Shown: positions 1-6,821 of the stretch, in pieces
Layout of the letters: the number at the start of each line of letters is the position of its first letter
How positions within the stretch are numbered: the first letter of the stretch is position 1
Assembly: GCA_964598695.1 (NCBI GenBank)
Contig: CAZRDB010000078.1
Coordinates: forward strand, 1 to 20,363
From: CAZRDB01 sp964598695
Lineage (GTDB): Bacteria; Armatimonadota; Zipacnadia; UBA1398
DNA: 20,363 nt
Direction of reading: 5' to 3'
The notes under the pieces: generated by a model
What the model saw: only the letters and a program-made list of their open reading frames with translations
Told to the model about the DNA's origin: nothing
The model's database searches: none
Translations under genes and position numbers: made by a program

Positions 1-10
1 GGGTAATGGC

Positions 11-28
11 GGGGGGGGGGGGGGGGGG
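11..28. repeat. Run of 18 G, probable assembly-edge artefact
   Basis: Eighteen consecutive G are followed by four C, in a stretch unlike the codon-structured sequence that starts at about base 50. It most likely marks a low-quality contig end rather than a biological tract. Confidence 0.7.
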
Positions 29-60
29 CCCCGTTTTGCCCCGCCCAAACGCAATCGGCG

Positions 61-897
61 TTTGGGTACCGGGCGGCATTCCGCAACGAGTGGCCGCGCG
101 CCCATCTTCTCGGGATCGGCCTTGCCACTGGGCTCGAGGAGGCCGCGCGGGAGGCGAAGGCGGTCGACGACGGCCACCGCTCGGCAGTGCTCGCAACGGC
201 TGCGCTCGTCGACGCGCCCGGCGCGGCACGGTTCGCCTCCGAGCAGGGCTGGCTCGAGCAGACCTGGCCGCTCGTCAACGCCGCGAGCCAGCTCGCGCCT
301 CTCGACCTGCCCGCGGCCCTCGAGCTGATCCGCGCGCTGCCCATGGAGCCCACCCAGCGCGCCGGCTACTGCTGGGACCTGCTCCGGGCCGCTGCCGAGG
401 ATGACCTCGAAGGCGCGTTGGCCGAGCTTCCCACGACGATGGCCTGGGCGGGCCCCGAGTCGGGCGTTCCCGGTCCGATGCTCCGCACCCTGGCCCAGGC
501 ACGGCTGAAGCGAGGCTACGGCCTGCTCCCCTGCATGGGCCTCGACCTGCCGCTCGCCCTGCCCGACGTGCCCCTCAACGCCGGCGCCCGCTGCAGCGCG
601 CTGTCCGCGCTCGCGGCCGCCATGCGCGAGTGGTACCCCGAGCAGGCGGCCCTCGCCGCCGCCGAGGCCCAGCGGGCGGCGCTCTCGCTCGTACAGCAGG
701 AGGGCAACGTCTGGCTCGCCTCCTGGGTGGCTCCCGATCTGGCGCTCGCCTCTCCGGAGGCCGTGTGGCGGCTGATGGAAGCCGTCCCCGAGACCTCACC
801 CGAGGGACAGAGCAGCTTCCGTCTGGCGGCGCTCCTCCGGATCGGCGAGACCCTCACCGGCGAACTCGGGTGGAGCGGACCGTACTGGGAGTACTAG
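61..897 (+). CDS. Unrecognised alpha-helical protein, 5' end missing
   Basis: I do not recognise this family. The frame is open from just after a TAA at 4-6 to the TAG at 895-897. Upstream of about base 50 the sequence is a G homopolymer and cannot be trusted, so the true start is not visible. GTG at 187 is the first possible in-frame start, but the residues encoded at about 61-186 (for example RAAFRNEWPRAHLLGIG) look like normal protein of the same composition, so the gene probably begins outside the window. The product is rich in Ala, Leu and Glu and seems to repeat a helix-turn-helix unit of the type PxxALxLIRALP...R (compare residues coded near 310-370 and 745-840), suggesting a HEAT/TPR-like solenoid. 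No signal peptide or catalytic motif is seen. It ends five bases before the convergent HzsA-like gene. Confidence 0.6.
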   Translation, partial: FGYRAAFRNEWPRAHLLGIGLATGLEEAAREAKAVDDGHRSAVLATAALVDAPGAARFASEQGWLEQTWPLVNAASQLAPLDLPAALELIRALPMEPTQRAGYCWDLLRAAAEDDLEGALAELPTTMAWAGPESGVPGPMLRTLAQARLKRGYGLLPCMGLDLPLALPDVPLNAGARCSALSALAAAMREWYPEQAALAAAEAQRAALSLVQQEGNVWLASWVAPDLALASPEAVWRLMEAVPETSPEGQSSFRLAALLRIGETLTGELGWSGPYWEY

Positions 898-902
898 GCA
901 GG

Positions 903-3878
903 CTAGGGGCCACGTTCGACCCGCTCCCGGTGGCGCTTGGCGAGGTACCGCTCGTAGAGGGCTCGCTCCTCCGGCGTCCAGGCGTTGGCCTCGGCGTAGT
1001 CGCCGCAGTAGGGCACCGCGAGGTCGATCCAGCACGCGAGCGTGCGCAGCTCGTCCTCGGTGAGCCGCACCCCGCCGTGGCCGTCGCGCAGCAGCGCGAG
1101 CAGGCCGCTCCGGGCTGCCCCCGCCGTGTAGGGCGGCAGCATCGAGGGGACCGACTGGGCGTCGACCCAGTTGACCAGCGGGGTCGTCGCCCCCTGCAGG
1201 TAGCCGAGGGGGCTCAACGCGGCGTTGGTCAGCGCGAGGTAGGAGTCGCTCCAGAGACGGCCGGAGCGCTCCTCCGGCTCCGTGGTGGCGAGGAGGCTGA
1301 ATGCCTGGCCGCCCGCACTCCGGCGAGGCACGGCCAGGAGCGCCAGATCGACCCCCTGCCCTCCTCCGAGTGGGTTCTCGCAATAGACGGCGATCGTGTT
1401 CGCGCCCTCGCGGAGGGTGGCGCGCGCCTCGGGCGAGAGGCGCACGGGCACGGGGCTCGCCGCGTAGCCGGTGCGTGATGCGGCGTGGGTCCCGTTCAGG
1501 TGGATCACGACGTTGTCGTCATAGGCGACCAGCGCGTACAGGTCCACGTCGCCCAGCCCCTGCGGGAGGGTGAAGGCGCCGCGCAGCCAGATCGCGGGGC
1601 GATCCCAGCGCGTACGCACCGTGAGGCCGGGGGTGCCCTCGACACCGAACGCGGCCGTGCCCCAGGACCATGCACCGTCGTCGTGGTCCGGCTGCTCCCA
1701 GCCCGGTCCCGGGTCGGTCGTCACGTAGCGCCAGCGGCTTCCGGTGGCCAGCAGCTGGCGGGAGTCGGAGACCAGACGCGTCACGCCGCCCGCATCGAGC
1801 GCGCGATGCGAGCGGTCGGCGTGGCACGAGACGCAGTGGCGGTCGAGGATCGGTTGGATCTGCCGCGCGAAGCTGAAGCCCGGGGCCTCGGCCGCGACCG
1901 CCGGCAGGTCGCTCGCGAGCGCGGGGAAGGCGCGGGGCTCGGCGGGAGGAACGCTGTTCTTCGACTCGTGGCAGCCCACGCAGGCCATCCGCTCGCCGGG
2001 CTGCAGTGTCGACCAACTCCGCATCGTCTGAATCGCGTGGCCCTGCTCGTCGAGCGCCTGGAAGTAGACCGGCGTCCGGGCCGGCACGAGGAACGCGGCC
2101 GCTCCGTCCGGCCCGACCTCCACCTCGCCCAAGACACGCTTCACGTCCCAAGCGCCGTTGCCGATCGACACGGGCGTGCTCGAGAGCGCCCCCCCGGCGA
2201 GCCCCTCGCTGCCGTTCTCGCGGATCGCGGCCGGCCGGTAGTCGATCGCCACGACGCGGAGCTTGCGCACCGCGCCGCGGGGGATGCCCGCAAGACCCGG
2301 TCCCCGGTAGATATCCTGGAGGACGTAGGTGGCCGTGGGGCTCGACTCGTCGACCTGGCTTGGAGGGAGGCTCGGGGCGCGCCGAGGCCGGAGCGCGACG
2401 GCCTGGCCGCACGGGAACCGCGGATCGGAGGCGAGCAGCTCGCGCCGCCCGTCTTCGTCCATCCAGTAGAGGCGGAACCGGGGCTCGAAGGAATCGCTCC
2501 ACGGGTGGTTCCACTCCGGGACACCGGGGACGGCCCAGCCGGTCGGGTGGTACGAGACCAGGAACTCCCGCTCCGTCAGGGGATACGGGTACTGGAACAG
2601 CTCGCCGTCCTGGCCGTACGCGTCGACGCGGACCGCCTCCGCGCTCCGGAGGGGGGCGAGCAGCTCGACCCCTTCGGCCTCCTGGCGGCCGAGCGCGGGA
2701 TCCACCCGCACGAGCTTGCCCACCTGGAGCGTGTGGTGGCCCGTGGCGATCGCGACGACCTCGCGGCTACCCGGGACGCCTCGCGCATGGAGCAAGGTCG
2801 TCGGGAACCACGAGTTGTTGCCGTAGAACTCGGTCTGGGCCGTGCCGTCGACTGCCATCGAGAAGAGCGCCTGGGGGTAGATCTGGCCCCGGTCCATGTA
2901 CTCCCACCGCGTGTAGAGCACCCGGCCGTCGTCGGTCACCGTCGGGTAGTTGTCGTGTACCTGGTCGTAGGTCAGCCGCCGCAGGTCGCCGCCGGCCGCA
3001 TCGCACGAGTACAGGTTGCTGACCTCGGTCCACCAGCAGTCGACGAACTGGATGCAGCGGGTCGAGTTGAAGACGATCCGGCCGTCGGGCAGGTACGCCC
3101 CCTCGTAGTCGGCCACCCCGAGCCCGGCGGTGAGCTGGCGCACCGACCGCGTCGCGGGGTCGATCTCATACAGGTGGTAGTCGTCGGTGAGGTCGCCCCG
3201 CTTCCACGCGAAGAGCACGCGCGTGCCGTCGTACGAGACGTCGGGATCGCGGAGCACACCCCCCGGGTCGTCGAGCAGCGTCTCGATCCGACACGCGTCG
3301 CCGTCGACGGTCAGCAGGCAGAGCGCGCTGCCGGGGACGAAGTGGCGCTCGTAGATCGCGTCCGAGACGCCCTCGGTGTAGGCGTAGTGGCTTCCGCCCA
3401 GGACGTAGTGCTTGGTGAAGACGACGCGTGGGGCGAGCTGGCCGACTGTTGCGAGCCGGTCGGCTCGGCGCGCGGCACAGGCCTCGGCGTAACACCGGAG
3501 CAGGGCCGGGAGGTCGTCCGGGGCAGGGGCGCCCGGGGCGACGCGGGCGAGCGCCGCGCGAAGCCGCGTGGCGAGTGCGGCAGAGCCGAGCCACAGGCCG
3601 CACTCGGGCGCGCCGTCCTGCTGCAGCCAGTCGCACTCGATGGGGAACCGGCGCTCGAGGTCGAACCAGGCCTCCATCCTCGGACGAGCCGAGGTCGCGG
3701 AGGAGAGCCGCTCCTGCGCGGCGGCCATGGCCCCGGCCCAAGCGCCGGGATCGGGCCGAAGCACCGTCGCGGCGGGCTCGTCCGCGCGAACGGCCGCGGG
3801 AAGCAGTGCGACGAGCGCCAAGGCGATGGGCAGGACCGCGCGCCCGACGCGTCGACCCGATGGCAGAGCCACGATCAC
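903..3878 (-). CDS. Exported HzsA-like di-haem c protein (beta-propeller, lectin-like insertion)
   Basis: This 991-residue protein resembles the alpha subunit of hydrazine synthase and its many relatives outside anammox bacteria. GTG at 3878 is chosen because AAGGAGG lies six bases upstream and a Sec signal peptide follows (residues 1-32, hydrophobic core then AVRA). Residues about 150-430 carry PD40/TolB-type propeller repeats, including YTRWEYMDRGQIYPQALFSM and Cys275 and Cys281. Two haem-c motifs follow: CVGCH at 633-637 and CVSCH at 682-686, the latter in the QPILDRHCVSCH context. Between about 710 and 860 lies a galactose-binding-like beta-sandwich (YDDNVVIHLNG; EGANTIAVYCENP). The C-terminus has the family signature QSVPSMLPPYTAG...ACWIDLAVPYCGDY. 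The protein should be periplasmic and redox-active. No HzsB or HzsC gene is nearby, and the Tyr that I recall four residues after the first CxxCH His in true HzsA is Asn641 here, so hydrazine synthesis is not implied. Substrate unknown. Confidence 0.85.
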   Translation of the reverse strand: MIVALPSGRRVGRAVLPIALALVALLPAAVRADEPAATVLRPDPGAWAGAMAAAQERLSSATSARPRMEAWFDLERRFPIECDWLQQDGAPECGLWLGSAALATRLRAALARVAPGAPAPDDLPALLRCYAEACAARRADRLATVGQLAPRVVFTKHYVLGGSHYAYTEGVSDAIYERHFVPGSALCLLTVDGDACRIETLLDDPGGVLRDPDVSYDGTRVLFAWKRGDLTDDYHLYEIDPATRSVRQLTAGLGVADYEGAYLPDGRIVFNSTRCIQFVDCWWTEVSNLYSCDAAGGDLRRLTYDQVHDNYPTVTDDGRVLYTRWEYMDRGQIYPQALFSMAVDGTAQTEFYGNNSWFPTTLLHARGVPGSREVVAIATGHHTLQVGKLVRVDPALGRQEAEGVELLAPLRSAEAVRVDAYGQDGELFQYPYPLTEREFLVSYHPTGWAVPGVPEWNHPWSDSFEPRFRLYWMDEDGRRELLASDPRFPCGQAVALRPRRAPSLPPSQVDESSPTATYVLQDIYRGPGLAGIPRGAVRKLRVVAIDYRPAAIRENGSEGLAGGALSSTPVSIGNGAWDVKRVLGEVEVGPDGAAAFLVPARTPVYFQALDEQGHAIQTMRSWSTLQPGERMACVGCHESKNSVPPAEPRAFPALASDLPAVAAEAPGFSFARQIQPILDRHCVSCHADRSHRALDAGGVTRLVSDSRQLLATGSRWRYVTTDPGPGWEQPDHDDGAWSWGTAAFGVEGTPGLTVRTRWDRPAIWLRGAFTLPQGLGDVDLYALVAYDDNVVIHLNGTHAASRTGYAASPVPVRLSPEARATLREGANTIAVYCENPLGGGQGVDLALLAVPRRSAGGQAFSLLATTEPEERSGRLWSDSYLALTNAALSPLGYLQGATTPLVNWVDAQSVPSMLPPYTAGAARSGLLALLRDGHGGVRLTEDELRTLACWIDLAVPYCGDYAEANAWTPEERALYERYLAKRHRERVERGP

Positions 3879-3884
3879 GAACGG

Positions 3885-3891
3885 CCTCCTT
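3885..3891 (-). promoter_or_regulatory. Ribosome binding site of the HzsA-like gene
   Basis: AAGGAGG on the minus strand, six bases before GTG 3878. It fixes the start well inside a much longer open frame that continues upstream to 4406 and would overlap the divergent peptidase gene. Confidence 0.75.
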
Positions 3892-3905
3892 GCGCCCCCT
3901 CCCAC

Positions 3906-3930
3906 GGCACCGTGCCTGCGTTCGGCACGG
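3906..3930. repeat. Interlocking GGCAC/GTGCC inverted repeats in divergent spacer
   Basis: GGCAC-C-GTGCC at 3906-3916 and CCGTGCC (3910-3916) pairing with GGCACGG (3924-3930) share an arm, so two alternative hairpins are possible. They lie 15-50 bases upstream of the minus-strand ribosome binding site in the 283-base spacer between the HzsA-like and M55 genes. They could be an operator or a leader structure; in such G+C-rich sequence they could also be chance. I see no clear -35/-10 pair in this spacer. Confidence 0.3.
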
Positions 3931-4079
3931 GGGATCGGACACCTGCGCCGGCCCAACCGCCTTGCGCAGGGAGAGGCGCCCACAGCCAGCCGGCCCTGAG
4001 CCACGCGAGGACCACGCCCGTGCGCGTGCCGATGGGACCCGCCCCCTGTCGCCATGGCGCTTGCCGCCGTGACGGGGAG

Positions 4080-4105
4080 GGCTTCGCCCACGGGGGAGCG
4101 AAGCC
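4080..4105. repeat. 8-bp inverted repeat upstream of the M55 peptidase gene
   Basis: GGCTTCGC (4080-4087) pairs perfectly with GCGAAGCC (4098-4105) around a 10-base loop. It sits about 57 bases before the GTG at 4162, where it could form a leader hairpin or a dyad operator. No other support. Confidence 0.3.
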
Positions 4106-4161
4106 AGCGCCAGATCACAGCGCGGCCCCTTGGGCGCCGCGACCGGAGAGGGGCTCTTCCC

Positions 4162-4962
4162 GTGCGTGTGTTCATCTCTGCCGATATCGAGGGGATCAGC
4201 GGCGTCGTCAATGGCCGCGATGAGGAGCAGTTCGCGGCGGGCGAGTGGATGACCCGCGATGTCAACGCCGCCGTGGAGGGCGCGTTCGAGGGCGGCGCCG
4301 CCCGCGTGGTCGTCCGCGACGCCCACGGCTCCGCCCGCAACATCAAGCCCGAGCTACTCGACAGCCGCGCCGAGCTGTGCCGCGGCTGGGGGCGCGACAA
4401 CACCATGGTCGAGGGCGTCGAGGAGGGCTTCGACCGTCTCTTCCTCGTCGGCTACCACGCCTGCGCCGGCACCGAGAACGGTGTCCTCTCACACACATGG
4501 AGCGGCTGGGTTCGTGGCGTGCGCCTCGGCGAGCACGCGGTGGGCGAGATCGGCCTCGCCGCCGCAACCGCGGGCGCCGCCGGCGTTCCGCTCGCATTCG
4601 TCTCGAGCGACGAGCAAGGCACGCAGGAGGCCGAACGGCTGATCCCGGGGCTCCGGACCGCGACGGTCAAGTACGGCTCCGTCCGTACCGGCGCCCGGAT
4701 GGTCCCGTTCCAGGAGGCCCACCGCCGGATCCGCGAGGCCGCGCGCGCCGCGACCGCCGAGCCCGCGCCGGAGCCCTTCGCCGCCGGCTTCCCGCTCGTC
4801 GCCGAGATCACCCTCCGCGACCAGGCCATGGCCGCGGCCGCCAGCCGGATCCCCACCGTGCGCCGAACGGGCGACTACGCCGTCGCGATGGACTGCCCCG
4901 ACATCCGCGCTCTTCTCGACTTCTTCTTCTGCACGACGCGCATGGCCTCGACGACGCTCTGA
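4162..4962 (+). CDS. dppA: M55 family D-aminopeptidase, DppA-like
   Basis: The 266-residue product is a probable zinc D-aminopeptidase of family M55, which removes D-amino acids from short peptides in the cytoplasm. GTG 4162 is chosen because the conserved N-terminus (MRVFISADIEG) begins there; a GGAG-like site lies about 13 bases upstream. Counted from it, the family's metal and catalytic residues fall in register with Bacillus DppA: Asp8 and Glu10 (SADIEG), His55 (RDAHGS), His99 (GYHACAGTENG), His111 (SHTWSG) and Glu129. Length matches the family. There is no signal peptide. It is divergent from the HzsA-like gene and 30 bases ahead of the zinc-ribbon membrane protein, suggesting co-transcription. 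Likely roles are recovery of D-amino acids from peptidoglycan or dietary D-peptides. No dpp transporter genes are in the window, so the symbol reflects family only. Confidence 0.88.
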   Translation: MRVFISADIEGISGVVNGRDEEQFAAGEWMTRDVNAAVEGAFEGGAARVVVRDAHGSARNIKPELLDSRAELCRGWGRDNTMVEGVEEGFDRLFLVGYHACAGTENGVLSHTWSGWVRGVRLGEHAVGEIGLAAATAGAAGVPLAFVSSDEQGTQEAERLIPGLRTATVKYGSVRTGARMVPFQEAHRRIREAARAATAEPAPEPFAAGFPLVAEITLRDQAMAAAASRIPTVRRTGDYAVAMDCPDIRALLDFFFCTTRMASTTL

Positions 4963-4992
4963 CGGCCGCGGGGCCGAAGGGGATGAGGGACG

Positions 4993-5817
4993 ATGCGGTG
5001 CCCGACCTGCGGTTACCTACTCGACGACCTGGATGCCCGGTGCCCACGGTGCTCGGCCGAGGAGTCCCACCAGCACGATGAGGCCGTGGCCTACGTCGCG
5101 CTCCACTCCTCGGCCGACGCCGCCACCGCCCGCGCCGCCCTCGAGGCCTGCGAGTGGAACCCCACCAAGGCGCTCGCGCGGCTGGGCGTGAAAGCGCCGG
5201 TCGGCGCACCGCCTCCACCAGCGCAGACGCCCCCCCCAGGGCCTGCGCCCCCGGGGGAGCCCACGCGAGCCAAGGGCTTCGGCACACCCGGCACCGGCGC
5301 GCACAGGACGGTCGTCGCGCTGGGAATCGTGGTGGGCGTGGTCCTCCTGGCCGGAGTCGCCTTGGTGTGTCTCGGTCTCTTCGGGGTCGCCGGGCCGATC
5401 CGCAAGCCGAAGGTCGCGGAGATCCCCCCTCCCGGCACGCCGCCGGAGGTCTCGATGTCGGCCGATCAGCTCTGGGAGGAGTGCGCGGTCAACAAGGCCC
5501 AGGCCACCACGAGCTTCGTGGGCAAGTTCGCCCGCGTCACGGGCAACGTACGCGGCCTCAACGGCGGCGCGTCCCCCTCGGTCGTGGTTGCGGGCGACCC
5601 GAGCGGGCTGACGGGCGCGCAGTGCTACCTCGCGGAGGCGGAAGCCGGGTCGATGCGCGACCTGTCGCTCGGCCAACCCGTCACCGTCGAGGGGATGATC
5701 TCGGACGTCGGCGCCAAGGTGAAGCTGCGGCAGTGCCGGATCGTCGACAAGGGAGCCGTGCCCGTCAGCGAGCCGACCGGATCCGAGCTGGGCGAGGGCC
5801 TGGTGGGAGGCGAGTAG
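4993..5817 (+). CDS. Zinc ribbon / UBA-like / transmembrane / OB-fold protein
   Basis: This 274-residue protein combines several modules. Residues 1-20 form a short zinc ribbon (Cys3, Cys6, Cys17, Cys20). Residues about 30-65 are helical and end in ALEACEWNPTKALARLG, the pattern of a UBA/TS-N-like three-helix domain. Residues 69-91 are a proline-rich linker. Residues 107-131 are one hydrophobic transmembrane segment, with no signal peptide, implying the N-terminus is in the cytoplasm and the C-terminus outside. Residues about 145-250 resemble the tRNA_anti-like/OB-fold domain (FVGKFARVTGNVRGL, then LSLGQPVTVEGMISDVGAKVKLRQCRIV in outline), which in this family is usually extracytoplasmic. ATG 4993 has GAGGGA four bases upstream and follows the M55 gene by 30 bases, so one operon is likely. 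Function unknown; the assignment of the UBA-like part is inference from pattern only. Confidence 0.75.
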   Translation: MRCPTCGYLLDDLDARCPRCSAEESHQHDEAVAYVALHSSADAATARAALEACEWNPTKALARLGVKAPVGAPPPPAQTPPPGPAPPGEPTRAKGFGTPGTGAHRTVVALGIVVGVVLLAGVALVCLGLFGVAGPIRKPKVAEIPPPGTPPEVSMSADQLWEECAVNKAQATTSFVGKFARVTGNVRGLNGGASPSVVVAGDPSGLTGAQCYLAEAEAGSMRDLSLGQPVTVEGMISDVGAKVKLRQCRIVDKGAVPVSEPTGSELGEGLVGGE

Positions 5818-5818
5818 G

Positions 5819-6631
5819 CTAGCCCTGGCACCGCGGGCAGCTGACCGACGAGGTGCTGCCCGTCTTGATCTTCTCGATCGTGGCGCCGCAGGTGGGACAG
5901 GACTCGCCCTCGCGGTAGCCGACCAGGAACGTCTCGAACCGACCGGGCCGGCCGAACAGGTCCTTCTCCCAGCGCAGTCCGCCGAGCGCCGTCGTCTCCT
6001 TGAGGTGTCGCACGAGCGCGCCGTGGAGCCGCTCGATCTCGGGATCCGTGAGCGACGGGATCGGCCGCTTCGGGTGCAGGCCCGCGAGGAACAGCGAATC
6101 CTGGATGTACACGTTGCCGATCCCGGCGACGTTCCCCTGGTCGAGCAGGAACTGCTTGAGCGCACCCCGGCGCCCCCGGAGCAGCTCGCGGAACCGGGCG
6201 AGCGAGAACTCCCTCTTCGAGAGCGGGTCGACGCCGAGCGTGGCGGTCATCTTGTGCTGCTCGAGGGCTTCCTCGGCGACGGCGTGGACATAGCCGAACC
6301 ACCAGAACCGGAGGCTGAGCGCCGAGCCGCCCTCGAACCGGAGTGCCACCTGGTACTTCTCCGGGAGTGGCTCGCCCGGCCTGTGGTAGAAGGCATCGCC
6401 GCCCATCCCGAGGTTGCACAGCAGGCGCGTCCCGGGCGTGAGTTCGGTGAGCACCCACTTCCCGCGCCGCGCCGAGCGCCCGACGGTGCGCCCCACGGTC
6501 AGGGATTCGAACTCGTCGACCGGCAGGTTGAGGCACTTCTCCTGGTGGATGGTCGCCGCGTCGATGCGCAGGCCGCGCAGCGTACGGTCCATCTGCTTCG
6601 CGAGGTTGTGGATCTCCGGCAGCTCTGGCAT
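5819..6631 (-). CDS. Fpg/Nei-family DNA glycosylase, atypical zinc finger
   Basis: The 270-residue product belongs to the formamidopyrimidine-DNA glycosylase/endonuclease VIII family, which excises oxidised bases and nicks the abasic site. ATG 6631 is required because the N-terminal proline after the removed Met is the catalytic nucleophile; the protein then begins PELPEIH with Glu3 in place. The beta-hairpin lysine is seen in SARRGKWVL. The helix-two-turn-helix is QGNVAGIGNVYIQDSLF. A C-terminal zinc finger has CPTC and CPRCQ. In Escherichia coli Fpg an Arg five residues before the third Cys contacts DNA; here that position is Thr (TSSVSC), so lesion handling may differ. The LGMTG motif is LGMGG. 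It could be a distinct subfamily rather than MutM, so no symbol is given. Its stop is one base from the convergent stop of the membrane protein. Confidence 0.87.
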   Translation of the reverse strand: MPELPEIHNLAKQMDRTLRGLRIDAATIHQEKCLNLPVDEFESLTVGRTVGRSARRGKWVLTELTPGTRLLCNLGMGGDAFYHRPGEPLPEKYQVALRFEGGSALSLRFWWFGYVHAVAEEALEQHKMTATLGVDPLSKREFSLARFRELLRGRRGALKQFLLDQGNVAGIGNVYIQDSLFLAGLHPKRPIPSLTDPEIERLHGALVRHLKETTALGGLRWEKDLFGRPGRFETFLVGYREGESCPTCGATIEKIKTGSTSSVSCPRCQG

Positions 6632-6821
6632 CTTCGCTCCCCATCGCGGTTGTGTGGCGCTTGCTTCGGGGGCTTCGGCAGCAGCGGCGCGGGACCTGCC
6701 GAGCGGGAGAGGACATCGCCGGGCTTGGGCGCATTCTGGGGTTGGCGCCCCGCGCGCCCAGCCCACCGCCACGCGCGGCCCGCTGCGGCCGGGGTGGCAC
6801 GCCTCGGGAGGACGTGACCGC

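Noticed and set aside
903..3878. Evidence for an anammox hydrazine synthase locus
   Set aside because: No HzsB/HzsC or other anammox genes are present and the expected Tyr haem ligand is absent; HzsA-like proteins are widespread in other bacteria.
1485..4223. 912-residue open frame on the + strand opposite the HzsA-like gene
   Set aside because: It lies antisense to a gene with clear domains, is Arg/Gly/Pro-rich with no motif, and is expected from high G+C third positions that remove stops from the opposite strand.
6632..6821. Promoter or operator in the spacer between the glycosylase and kinase genes
   Set aside because: The spacer must hold two divergent promoters, but I see no -35/-10 pair or convincing dyad, only G+C-rich low-complexity sequence and the kinase ribosome binding site.
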